Of a stretch of DNA of 64,000 nt, positions 35,027-45,345 are shown piece by piece; position 1 is the stretch's first letter; each line of letters opens with the position of its first letter. The translations under genes were made by a program, and so were the position numbers. The stretch comes from Epiperipatus broadwayi. Taxonomy: Eukaryota; Onychophora; Udeonychophora; Euonychophora; Peripatidae. Below the pieces are notes generated by a model that did not search any database, was not told the DNA's origin, and was given only the letters and a program-made list of their open reading frames with translations. Where the stretch lies: positions 10,096,248-10,160,247 of the forward strand of contig JAQFVV010012400.1 of assembly GCA_028023455.1 (NCBI GenBank), in the 5' to 3' direction.

Positions 35027-35862
35027 TTAAATCTTTTTTGTCTTGAGTTTAATTAAGAATAAAAGGAAGTCTTCTTTTATTTCTAATCCAAGTAATATAT
35101 ATGGATTTAAATTTAGATAACTATTTTTAAAAGGATGAAGAGAGAGAAGACTTGCATCTTTTTTAGACATCTTATGAATAATAATATATTTTCCTAGAGA
35201 GTTATATGTTGGATTAAATATTTTTATGAATGCATTATGATGTAAACAAAGTAAAATGTAGAAGTATTTCATGTACGTGACTAGAAATATATTTAGCAGT
35301 GATGTTGTTAGGTAAATTATCACTTATTCTTGATAGACCTAAAGCTTATCAACTTTTTTTTTTTAGTATTCAGCCATAGCTTCATTTTATTTTGAATTTA
35401 ATTGAAAAGATGCAATTTAATTGAAAAGATACAGTTTAATTGAAACGATGCAAGCCTTCTAAGTCATCATATTTAGAAAACCAATTGTAAAATCCATATA
35501 ACAAAGTAGCTAAAAATAAAATATCTTTTATTTTTAATTAAATTCAAAACAAAAATCTATTATTGAATATCAAAGCAGTTTAGTCTTACAACTGTCGATA
35601 GTAATTGATAAAATAGTTATTTACATGAAAATAGTTCTATACTTTGTTTACATTGTAATAAATCCATAAATAACATATATATCTCTCTGGGAAATATAAT
35701 TTATTATTCATAGTATGTCAAAAGGAGATATGAGTCTTTTAAGTTCTCATACTTATAAAAATAGATATCTGAGTTTAAAGCCATATAGCTACTTGGGTTA
35801 GAAATAAGAGACTCTTTTATTTCTAATTAAACTCAAGACAAAATAGTTAATAGTTATGTTTA
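35027..35862. repeat. Inverted repeat of about 220-bp arms with coding-like relic
   Basis: Arms 35027-35270 and 35630-35862 are diverged reverse complements (tcttgagtttaatta, ttttatttctaa, cttatgaataat, gatgtaaacaaag). The minus strand of the left arm has a 98-codon frame with IIHKMSKKDASLLS; the plus strand of the right arm gives IIHSMSKGDMSLLS and then two stops. The peptide-level similarity suggests both arms derive from a coding sequence, now dead. Family unknown. Confidence 0.55.
35396..35453. repeat. 18-bp tandem repeat, three units
   Basis: tttaattgaaaagatgcaa recurs three times with one or two changes per unit, inside the spacer of the 35-kb inverted repeat. Confidence 0.8.
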
Positions 35863-38854
35863 TAAGAAAAAAAAATTAAATAATGATTAATATGATCTCA
35901 CAAATGCACAGTCCTGTTTTTATAGTTAGTGCATAGAAATAACTAATGCTACAAGTGACAGAAAAGAGTAAAGTAAAAAAGAAAAGAAAGTAGACAAAGA
36001 GTGAGACAAAAAGCATACAGAGGAGTCATAAATACTTTATAAGAAATATTATTGAGCTTTTGTTGACCCAATCTTGATGTTCATATGTAGTCCTGATACC
36101 TTTTAGATTTGACATTTGTAAATAAAATCTGCATTAAACTTTAATTCTCTATTAGAGTTTGTGATGTTCTATAATAAGTATGTAGGTTAATTTCACTGCC
36201 TGATATTAGATTAACTGGGCATAAAGCAACAATTATTTGATATTTAACAATGGGAATTGTTAGCGTTTATCATAATATTAATATAATTTATTAAAGCTTA
36301 CTGTTTACAGATAAAATTATCATTAAAACTTAAATTCTCTATTATAGTTTTCAATGTACAGAATTTTTTTTTGCATCTTGAATGTTATAAGTTTTATTAA
36401 AATATATGATGGAGCTTTAACAGTCGAAATATATTAAATTTTGCTAATAGACTGATGAGCAATAATAATCGACCAACTGATGATGATCAAGTATTATAAC
36501 TAATTTCAGTACTCTATGTTAGTTAAATACATTTTCAGGCAAAGAAATTAACATACATATATATTGCCGTACATTGTAAACTATAACAGAGGATATAGAT
36601 CTTGAATTTTAACAAAAAAAAAAAAACATGTATAAAAGTCTTAAATTTAATTACGAAATAACCTAATGAAAGATAAACATTTCTAAAATGTTGACTAATT
36701 GTGAACCTAAATAATGCAAAATACAATAGAATTAAAATAATTAACCGAGTACATGTTTAAATATAAATAAACAAATATCAGAGACCTCTGTCTTTACCGT
36801 TGCCAATTAAAACTTTATATTCCTTCGGATATAATAATTAGAAGAATTAAAAGTTAACCTGTTTGCGTCTGTATATGTTCCACAACTTAATGGGAAAAAG
36901 TACAGTTTATACATGTATGTGCATTTTTATATGTTTGATGGTATTATTAAATATTTTATGCATCTGTATGTGCAATATATACGCGTATATAATTAAGTTC
37001 TGTTTACAAAACAATGTTTTAGTGCTTTTCATCAGAGACCTCTATTAGACAAACGGTCAGTTAAGAAGCAACACTTTAAAATCAAAGATGCAAGTTATTG
37101 CCAATAAAAAAAAAATCACTATTTTCTAATAGTAGGAAAAAAATTTTTTTTTATTTCTTTTAAAAAAAAATGTATATAATAACAATCAAATATCTGACTA
37201 TAAGATGATTGATTGTAAATTGTTTTAGTCAAGTACGGCCATTTATAAAACACACATACACATTTAATAAAAAACAATTATATATATATAAATTATTTAA
37301 GAATATGATGACTGTCCTTCGAGATAAGTTTGTTGAAATTGGTAGTTGATTAGTATAATAAATAAATAAACAAGAGCATTTGGACATATCATACGTGTTT
37401 ACTATTCATTTTGCCACGAACCATATAGAATTTAAATTGAATATAAATAAACAAATCTATAAAGGTCCTTAACAAGACTCCCATGGTGCAACAGTTTCAA
37501 TGAATTAACAATTATTTTTCTTCAGATAGTCAATTCATTACCAATCCAGATAACTACCCAGAATTGGCTTCTGAATAGGTATAGAGGACAGTATTTAGTG
37601 GCATTCTTATCTAGAGAATACAAGAATGAAAAGCTGTTCAAACCCTAACCAAACAGCAACGGAAAAACCAATGACTATTATCCTTTACTGCATTGTTTTT
37701 CTATGATAAATTATTTTGCAGTGAGTTATTTAAAGAATATTCCTTTTTTTTTTTTTTAAATAAAAAATCCATACTACAATAGTTTGCACTGAATTCAAAT
37801 CTAAGTAAAACCTTGAAATATTTTCAGGCAGCTGATAATTTCTAAACAAACTTCAGATTTTTTTTTTTCTGGTAATAGATCCAGGTTAATCCAGAAAGCC
37901 ATATAAATATTTGGCAATAAATGGATATCTAGCCATTTTTATCTGGAAATAAAACAAATAATGATAAAACAAATATGAAAATCCACAAATCCTCAATATT
38001 TGAGTGAATAATAAGATAAAATATGATAGTTGTGCTTAAGCAATTATAAAAGAGAAATGTCTTATCATAGGAATGCCCCTTTGAAAAAAGTCCTGGATAT
38101 TAATACTTCTATACTCCTAAGGACCCTTGCTTTACATTAAAAAATAAATAAATCAACAAACTAGCAAATAAATAAATATATATGATTTATCAATCATAAA
38201 ATGTCAATAAGATGGGTGAATGCACTTATTAATAATTTAACTTCTTAGAATAAATCGTTTTATATTTCATCATTTCAGCCCTACTAATGCATGAGAAACT
38301 ACCAGTAATACAAAAAATTAGTCAAAAATATAAACATTTAAGTAGATTTAAGAATTCAAATTTCAACATGCATATAAAAAACATAGTAGTGTTGCTTTAT
38401 CTACTGCATTTGGTTCCAAAGCCATGAATACCTGAAATCATAGATAATAAACTTTATATAATAAACAAATTTAGCATAAATATATAATCATAGCTCACTT
38501 ATCCATAATTGTTATTTCAGCCAAATTCATCAATCATTCTCAGAATTAACTGAATGAATGTACAGATTGCTATTATATACTCATGAATATACATGTACCT
38601 ATGATACAATTTAATTTTCAAATTGTGCACATTTAAGATATAGTAACTTGTTTTTCTCCAAGTTGCTTGCAGCACCATCTGTAAATCAAAATATATGTTA
38701 TGCAGTGACATAGTTTAGCTATTGACAATAAAAAATTTAAGATGCTAGTATTTCTGGATTATACATTATGATATAAAATGTAACAATATATTTTGTCCCT
38801 TAACCCATGCTGGAATAACATGTTAACATTAAATTTTATTGTAAGTGAAGCAGA
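35863..38854. other. AT-rich DNA without recognised gene
   Basis: About 36120-36165 and 36311-36360 are direct repeats (ataaaatt/tctgcattaaa, cttaaattctctatta). Several 60-65 codon frames at 36.5-37.05 kb and 38.5 kb are AT-driven and not supported. Poly-A and poly-T runs are common. Confidence 0.4.
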
Positions 38855-38872
38855 ACAACTATTGAACTACTT

Positions 38873-38972
38873 CATATGTCATAGCATCAGCCGGGATGCG
38901 AACCCACAACCGTCTGCAACCAACTACTTGCTTGCAAGGCAGTTGCAATGATCTCTCAGCTAACAATGCTTG
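38873..38972 (-). mobile_element. Tiny tRNA-only SINE (S family) with 18-bp TSD
   Basis: Minus strand: gcattgttagctgagagatc, ttgcaactgccttgcaag, gttgtgggttcgcatcccgg, tgatgctatgacat. Exact 18-base duplications ACAACTATTGAACTACTT lie at 38855-38872 and 38973-38990. The long perfect duplication marks a fairly recent insertion by LINE-type machinery. Confidence 0.92.
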
Positions 38973-38990
38973 ACAACTATTGAACTACTT

Positions 38991-39599
38991 AAAATGATAT
39001 ATACTGTGGATGACAATAAAGCTGTGACAATACATTTTGAACTTTAACCCATGATGGAATAACATGCTAAATTAATTGAAACAAATTTATTGATTTTAGA
39101 ATTAGAAAGATACTTAAAAACTGTTTATATTATACTTTAATAAAAGGAAAACATGAAATTAACTTAATAAATTTATTGTACTTGTAATTTAACTGGAATA
39201 AAATACTGTCCCTAAGATTATGAACATGAACAAATAACATTAAATCAACAAAGAGTCAACAATAGAATGGATCTAGCTGTTCTTTAAGCTTTTAATATTT
39301 ATAGTTTTCCCTTTGTCAGTATTAGTGAAACTCAGAGTGAAATTAATAAGCCAGTCAAATGAAAACATGGCATTATAATTATTAAATTAATAATCAATTA
39401 TATATAGATGAAGATAGCATCTTATTTTTAATAATATTATTTTAATTTGCTAATTTCCACATTTTCTAGTTACTGCATATGATTGCCAAGAGCTGGCATG
39501 AGTATCTAGAAGGAATTATGTTCAATAGCTTATAGTTTATGAATAATAAAATAATAACCAAAATAGTATTTAATTGGGTTATGAATAAAGGGCAGATGG
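38991..39599. other. AT-rich intergenic DNA
   Basis: No feature supported. tattttgaactttaaccca and taacatgctaa words at 39033-39070 repeat those at 38796-38835, suggesting a short direct duplication around the SINE. Confidence 0.4.
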
Positions 39600-40400
39600 G
39601 TATGAAAGGTAATGCATTATGCAGAAAATTTAGATAAAGAATTTATGTCAGTATACTTATACAAAAGGTGGGATGATTATGTTGGAAGAATTGTTGAATG
39701 TTTTACTGTTAAGGAATGGGATAGAAGAATAGATGCATTAATAAAGAATAGGGAGTTGGAGAAATGGAAAGCTAGTATGGATAGTAAAAAGAGTTTAAAT
39801 ATTTATAGAAGTAAACAGAATATTGGGTGTGGGTTAATTTATGATAATAGCAAGGAAAACAGTTTACTGTTTAAGGCTTGAACAGGATCTTTAGCAACAA
39901 GGGAATATACACATAAATGGAAAAATATGGGTGATTTAGTCTGGAAGCTGTGTAAGGAAAGTATAGAAAATATTAGGCATCTATTAATTGAATGTATATG
40001 CCTGAAAGCAAAAAAAATTCAAATAATGAAGTTGTGGAAGAATAAATATGAACAAAGTGGTTATACACAAAGTGGCTTATTGGTTTTTATGCTGGGATTT
40101 TAGATCTAAATGCCATGGAGTTGACAAAAATTATGTTGGGGAAATGGGATGGAGCAGGGTAGAAAAGAATATGGGAAAACTTGGGGTGGGAAATGGAAAG
40201 GGTTTCAAAGTGGCTAACAAGTTTCTCTGGGCATAATTGCTGAGAGTTTTTGACTCTGTATAAGGAGAAGTTACAGTGCATCACATCACATTCCAGAACA
40301 TGCAAATGGCTTCATACATGATTCAAACAAAATCAAATGAACATTAATACAAATAAAATATAAACTTTTTACCAGAAATTATCTTGTTTGATATAAATAT
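39600..40400 (+). pseudogene. LINE reverse transcriptase C-terminal fragment
   Basis: The main frame (39612-39881) gives EWDRRIDALIKNRELEKWKA and ends LLFKA-stop; just after the stop the frame continues TGSLATREYTHKWKN, then LCKES...HLLIEC. The pattern L-F-x-A-R-T-G-S-L followed by C-x-x-C and H-x-x-x-x-C is the C-terminal region after the reverse transcriptase in jockey/I/CR1-type LINEs; here an R is replaced by a stop and the first Cys is lost. Past 40100 further frames (MELTKIMLGKWDGAG) may be its 3' end. Non-functional, truncated at 5'. Confidence 0.65.
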
Positions 40401-40790
40401 ACCAAAAGAAAAAAAATATATGTGTGTTATATAAAAATCTTTCCAGATACTATTGGTAATGAGTAGGACTTATTTTAAATATCTCATTGCAAAGCAAAGA
40501 TTTTACCATACATTCAAAAAAGAACATTTAAGATGAAGTCATCATTTTGCTAAATGCTGAGGATTTAATAATTTTCTGTTCTTTCACTTTCTATCTAATA
40601 CTAGACCATTATGAACTCTTTATGAACATCTGGATGGATTGGCTCTGAGAAATTATCTAAAAGAAAGGTCCTAAATATGTTTTAGAATTCAAGTTTTACT
40701 TGGACTGGATTTGATATTTACATTGGCAACTTTTATAGGCTAAAGTTTTTAATTTATATAAATATAAGTTATACTAACTAAACTTGTTTT
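40401..40790. other. AT-rich spacer
   Basis: No feature. Confidence 0.4.
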
Positions 40791-40794
40791 AAAC

Positions 40795-40892
40795 CACTAA
40801 ACATCACATGATCACCATTTCTTATGCTTGCTCATAACTGTTATTAAAACATAAGAAATGGTGATCATGTGATGTTTAGTGGTTTAATACCA
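40795..40892. repeat. Palindrome of an F2 outer end
   Basis: The arms aaaccactaaacatcaca-tgatcaccatttcttatg and their reverse complement flank about 22 bases. The same sequence is the outer terminus of the F2 copies at 12.2 and 28.6 kb, so this is a minimal inverted dimer of that end. Confidence 0.8.
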
Positions 40893-40959
40893 ATCTTGCC
40901 TAATAGGATAGTGGTGGCTATGGTTATTAAAGAACCAAAGACAGAAAAATATATGGGTA

Positions 40960-41285
40960 CTGAACTGAGTTCAGACCTATGACTTTATAAGCTAGTGAGC
41001 TTGGATTAAAAATATTATTGTGTTTTCAGTTATTCTCATAGGTTTGAAGTTAAGTAGAGATAAAAGTTGGCTGCTGGAGGGTTGCATTAGATCCTAAGAT
41101 CTAGGTGCAGTGCTCTCAGATTCAAGGCTCCTCAGTGATGAAAGCCACAAGCTAGAAATTAAACTGGAGATATTGGATGAGTAGGGACTAGATAGGAATT
41201 TTATGTACAAGTCTTCTGGGATCCATTGACTACTCTGGTTTGCACTGAGTGGCATTACTGTATGGAGAATTTTGCCGGTTTTAAA
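40960..41285 (+). mobile_element. F2-type element, single arm
   Basis: Runs from actgaactgagttcagacc through ggctcctcagtgatgaaagc, ctggagatattggatgag, ccattgactactctgg to ggagaattttgcc. The first half resembles the arm of the 51-kb element (gaacttggttcagtccc, ctggattgg... at 51570-51625), and the second half is F2. It therefore links the two groups as one superfamily. Confidence 0.6.
41126..41170 (+). ncRNA. Hammerhead-like motif in F2 arm
   Basis: GTGATGA (one change from CTGATGA) is followed by A-AGC-cacaa-GCT-A and GAAA; CTCC before the core can pair with GGAG after it. No proper cleavage triplet is seen. Degenerate relative of the motifs at 12.0 and 51.7 kb. Confidence 0.35.
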
Positions 41286-41289
41286 ATTG

Positions 41290-41939
41290 TTTTAGTTAAA
41301 GTAACTATGTTCAAACACTTGTGGTATTAAGCTAAATAATTAGTAGTCTTTAGTCACTGCCTAGCAGGAGCATTTCCAGAAATCTCTTATAGGAGGGAGT
41401 AATTTAATCAGTTCCTATTTTTATTTTACCATCTAATTAAGAATAACTAAATAAATAACCATTTACTAAATAGTATTGAAAGTTTATTAAGCAATACTGG
41501 ATCCGTATCTGATAAACTATAGATTAGTTATTTAGAAATAACATTATAAGCCTATTGGTAAAAGTTTAAAATTATCATGATGAAAATTCAAACCCATGAT
41601 ACAATCATGGCAGTTGGATGCACTACCATTAACAGTAAAAACTTTTTATTAGGCTATTAAACTTATGAGTAAAATGTTTATATTAATACAAAAGTATCTA
41701 TGTAAATCTTTGTGCCATAGTGTCTTTAGTTTCTAACAGAGTTTTAAGATTGAGGTGCTAAAAAGCATGTTTAAAAGGTGGCACAAAAGCAAGAAATCAT
41801 TTTTAACCTTATAGTAGTGCTTCTAATTATGGGCAACAGTAACTTCTTAATTCATTAGAATTCCATGTTTAATCTATTTTTAATATCTTATAGTTACACT
41901 GTGGTGGCAAGCAATTGCAACCTATATCTGATGATAATC
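41290..41939. other. AT-rich intergenic DNA
   Basis: A worn tRNA-like SINE may lie at about 41580-41640 (attcaaacccatgatac... ttggatgcacta). No gene. Confidence 0.35.
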
Positions 41940-41952
41940 AAATGTTACCACA

Positions 41953-42258
41953 TCTAGCTGTATTTTTATATTGGACTATTTCCATCATCTAATATGTGTG
42001 TTGAATGTCTTTAGAAAAGTTTAATTTTAGTTAAATATTCCAAATACATTCAACTATCACAGCAAACAAATATTAGTAATAACACAGCAAACAGGTTAGT
42101 ATATGCACAATGTTTCGAGAGGTATATTTCTCCCCTCTTCTTCAGATGTTGCTGGCCTGACCAGTGACAGTACTAGCATGGGATTCGAACCTGGGTCCTT
42201 AGATTCTTGATTATTGAAATTTAAGGTAAGGCTCTAACCAACTGAGCCATCCTGCCAG
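41953..42258 (-). mobile_element. Complete 306-bp tRNA-derived SINE with 13-bp TSD
   Basis: Minus strand from 42258: ggcaggatggctcagttgg (box A), a middle with a short extra arm, ggacccaggttcgaatccc (box B), then a body with a hammerhead-like core and a tail ending aaatagtccaatataaaaat. Exact duplications AAATGTTACCACA at 41940-41952 and 42259-42271 flank it. The head is a better tRNA match than any other SINE here. A truncated relative is at 8525-8675. The adjoining F1 inverted pair begins 80 bases away. Confidence 0.88.
42100..42150 (-). ncRNA. Hammerhead-like core inside the SINE body
   Basis: Minus strand: CTGAAGA (matches CTGANGA), AGAGG...CCTCT as stem II, then C-GAAAC and ATTGTG. Stem III would be only two pairs (AC/GT), and the base at the cleavage position would be G, which is not cleavable. 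No convincing stem I. It may be a relic, or a sequence shared with Penelope-type hammerheads by descent. Confidence 0.4.
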
Positions 42259-42397
42259 AAATGTTACCACAGTTTCTATACTCTATTGTTTGGTTCTCAG
42301 TCTTTCTTCAACTAGAAAACTTAATGCAAACTCATACAATATATATATTTGAACACAAACTTTCAAGCTCCCTTCAGCTGTCCACTTCATCTTATAT

Positions 42398-42487
42398 AAC
42401 TGATACACATGACCATATACATATAAAAAAGATAAATGATTTCGAATATACATACTTCGTGCTGAACCAGCACTCATCAGTTAGCCC
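42398..42487 (-). ncRNA. Hammerhead ribozyme, F1 copy I
   Basis: Minus strand: CTGATGA, a perfect six-pair stem II (GTGCTG-GTT-CAGCAC), GAA, then G in place of the A that starts stem III (a G-U pair is still possible). The cleavage-site base is A in ATGTGT-A. Stem I is weakened by changes on both sides. Activity uncertain. Confidence 0.65.
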
Positions 42488-42663
42488 AGAATATCATCTT
42501 CCACACACATATATAATCAGTACTCAGATTATATTAACATAACAAATCTTCAAACTTTAATGGATAGGCTTCAAACCTTTTCCATCCTCCAACTCTTCAC
42601 CCTACCATATTATTAAAAATCTAAAGCACTGATTATATTTATATGTGGGAGATGATGATCTGG

Positions 42664-42755
42664 AATAACTAATGAGTTCTAGTTCAGCACGAAATACATA
42701 TATTGGGGATTATTTATATTTTTCGCATGTATGTGGTCGTGTGTATTGATTATAT
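42664..42755 (+). ncRNA. Hammerhead ribozyme, F1 copy J (degenerate)
   Basis: CTAATGA at 42670-42676 (G5 changed to A), stem II with one mismatch, GAAA intact, ATACAT pairing with GTGTGT (two wobbles) as stem III, A at the cleavage position, TTGATT on the 3' side of stem I. Core change predicts loss of activity. Confidence 0.6.
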
Positions 42756-42825
42756 AAGAAAGATAGAGTGGATAGCGGAAGAGAGCTTGAATGTCTGTGT
42801 TCAAATCCCCTCTAATTACATCTAA

Positions 42826-44160
42826 AATTCAATATATATACTTGTATTCAAATAATATATATATCGTTAATAAATATAATCTTATTATATTTTCATATCA
42901 TATATATATTATGCGTATGAATATGTTTAAGGAGATTACTCAGATAAAAAATGACCCACCAATTATTTATTATTCAGAAAAGTGATCTCTTCTTATTTGA
43001 GGAAGTTGCATTCAATTTCTCTTTTATATGGTTGGTTTAGCATAACTTTTTCACTACCTCTTTTATCTTAAGATTTTAATCGCATTGGATACTCTTATCA
43101 CAGAGAGGAATCCAGTCATGGAAAACCTTCTTTTTTCTGATCCGAATGTTGTGATAAGTTCACAGAGCAGAAAAATTAGTGATTAATTATCCTTTTAACT
43201 CCTCCCCAACACCTGGTTACACCCAGTTTGTATTACCTGAAATTGGAATAAAATTATCACTTACAGATAATCAATAGTTCTTGAATAAAACGATAGGCGG
43301 CGTCTTATTAAACAAGTTGAAAATATACTGAAATTGATATACAATATATATAAAACATACATTGCACTATATGTTCTTAATTTTTTTTTCTATACATAAA
43401 AATATTTACATGTACATACATTCGCACACATACGCACTTAATATACTGCTTTTAATATTTTATATGCGTGAAAAAGTAAATATCTATCTGTATAAAGAGT
43501 ATGACATCTTTGTAATAGGGTATCACTTCTTTCTGCAGCAATTTCAGCCTAATCAGACTTAGGATTTTCCTCTCAGCAACTAATTAAGCATCTAATATCA
43601 GTCAATATATGTAGCTCTATTGAAGTTTCTGATTAATGTGGATAATTCAGCTGAGACATTCTGTGAAAACAAAGAACATGGTTATGCTAGGATCGAAGAT
43701 GTTACACTCCTAGAGTTATTGAATGCTTTCACATAGAAGCAGACTCCAGAAGAGAATTAAGGAACTTAAATAGTTATATGGCAGATCCAAATAAAAGAAT
43801 TTAGTATACCAACAACCAAACAATCAGAGAAATATATATTTTTAATTTATAATTAAATTCCACATGAAAATCTGAATATACTAACATTTAATATATAAGA
43901 AGTGAAACATGATATATCATAACTACTACTTTATTTGCCCTCACATTTTATTTACTCTTTTTATTCTGGAAGTAACTTTATATAAATAGCATTTTCCCCT
44001 GCCTCACATGAATTTACAAATTCTAGTTCTGGTACAACTTTTCTGCACAGATAGGGTGTTTTTAAATATATATATAGTCTGTTCTGAGCTCTATCTTTTG
44101 AGGGATGGTACAATGAAGATTTGGAAATAATGTTTCATCACAATTTGTCATCCTCTGCAT
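42826..44160. other. AT-rich intergenic DNA
   Basis: 43010-43250 is slightly less AT-rich (cagagaggaatccagtcatgg, aacacctggttacaccc). No gene or family repeat supported. Confidence 0.35.
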
Positions 44161-44164
44161 GTTT

Positions 44165-44285
44165 CAGTGCAGTGGTAGAGTGGCACAGTCTAAAACTCAT
44201 TGTCAATGGATTGTGGCCCCATGTCCCTCCTGTCACTTGAACCTTATATGAACTTCTGAACTATAAAGCCATTTGAATGTTATTC
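44165..44285 (+). mobile_element. SINE3 tRNA-derived element
   Basis: Head gtttcagtgcagtggtagag, then acttgaaccttatatgaact, tctgaactataaagccatt. A good head and a worn tail. Confidence 0.6.
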
Positions 44286-44289
44286 TACA

Positions 44290-45285
44290 AGCAGCTGCAA
44301 GCTTTCCATTAAATTTTTGAATTCACTGCAAATCTTTATTTCTCTATTCATATGCACAAGCTTCATCCATTTGTTTTAACATAATTTAGTTCTGTTTTTA
44401 TTTTTTTATATATAGTACAGTATTTATTTTAACCAATTCTATAAAAAGGTGAAGAAAATGTTGAAATTGAGGTTATTCCACACTTCACTGAGACATAAAG
44501 CACTGATAAAAAAAGCTTTCAAGAAGAAGATACATTCCATCCCATGTTTATGAATCCACTATGTAACATGATAATAATGATGATAGTTTTGATACAAGAA
44601 AAATCAATGAAACATTTTTTTTTCAGCAAAAATTGTCTTACCTTTTTTTTTTGAAGATATAAAAAATATTAATTTTAAAGACCTTTTCAATTATGTTTTG
44701 TTATTTGTAAAATTCAAAAGCAAGAATATTATGAACAAAATTTAAAAAATATGCAAAATTTTAATCACTATACTTTAAATTAACTCCAATTTTTAAACAC
44801 TTTTATTGGTTGTTTAGAATAAATTTTGAAATTGATAGTAAATATATATCTATCAAATGGATATCTTTAAAAGTTTTCTATATGTATTATTGGGAAACTG
44901 AATTTCAAACATGTTATCAGTTCAATAAGTTTTTATTGATATGCATGAGAAGATGGTATATATATATATACTTAAAAAGTTTAGATTAAAAAGTGTTAAC
45001 AGTCAATTAATATAAGAATAATGTTGCTCTTCATTATAAAAATTATCTTTTTAAAAAAATGTATGAAATTTTAGTTTTTCTTGATTGTAAAAGTTGATTT
45101 TTAAAAAACTCTTTCTTCATAAATAAAACTATATTGTAAATGGTTTTTAATTAATGCACACAATTTTTTTTTCAAATTTTAAGTAGACTCTAACATATTT
45201 TAAAATTTTCTTTTTAATTTTTAAATTGAAATAATTACAAAAAATATCTGAGTAAAAGTTAAAATATGTATATAATATTTTGTAA
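44290..45285. other. AT-rich intergenic DNA
   Basis: A short TA run at about 44958. No gene. Confidence 0.4.
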
Positions 45286-45287
45286 AC

Positions 45288-45345
45288 AAGGCAAAACTCT
45301 CCATACAGTAGTGCCATCCTGTGCCAACCAGAGTAATCAATGATC
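45288..45345. mobile_element. F2 arm fragment
   Basis: Contains aggcaaaactctccata, cagtagtgcca, ccagagtaatcaatg and gatcatgtgat, words of the F2 arm joined with a deletion of about 100 bases. Partial copy. Confidence 0.65.

Larger units (their letters stand above)
42340..42825. mobile_element. F1 inverted dimer (copies I and J)
   Basis: Antisense copy (about 42340-42605) joined head to head with a shorter sense copy (about 42620-42825). Outer ends are tttgaacacaaactttcaag and gtctgtgttcaaatcccc. The geometry is the same as at 15.2-15.65 kb, with the left copy again longer. Confidence 0.85.

Noticed and set aside
42180-42258. A genuine tRNA gene on the minus strand
   Set aside because: The boxes A and B are good, but the acceptor stem does not close and the sequence continues into a SINE body with target duplications.
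42261-42542. 93-codon frame with LNQHSSVSPEYHLPHTY
   Set aside because: The same peptide word appears in the F1 copy at 15.5 kb because both are translated F1 hammerhead sequence.
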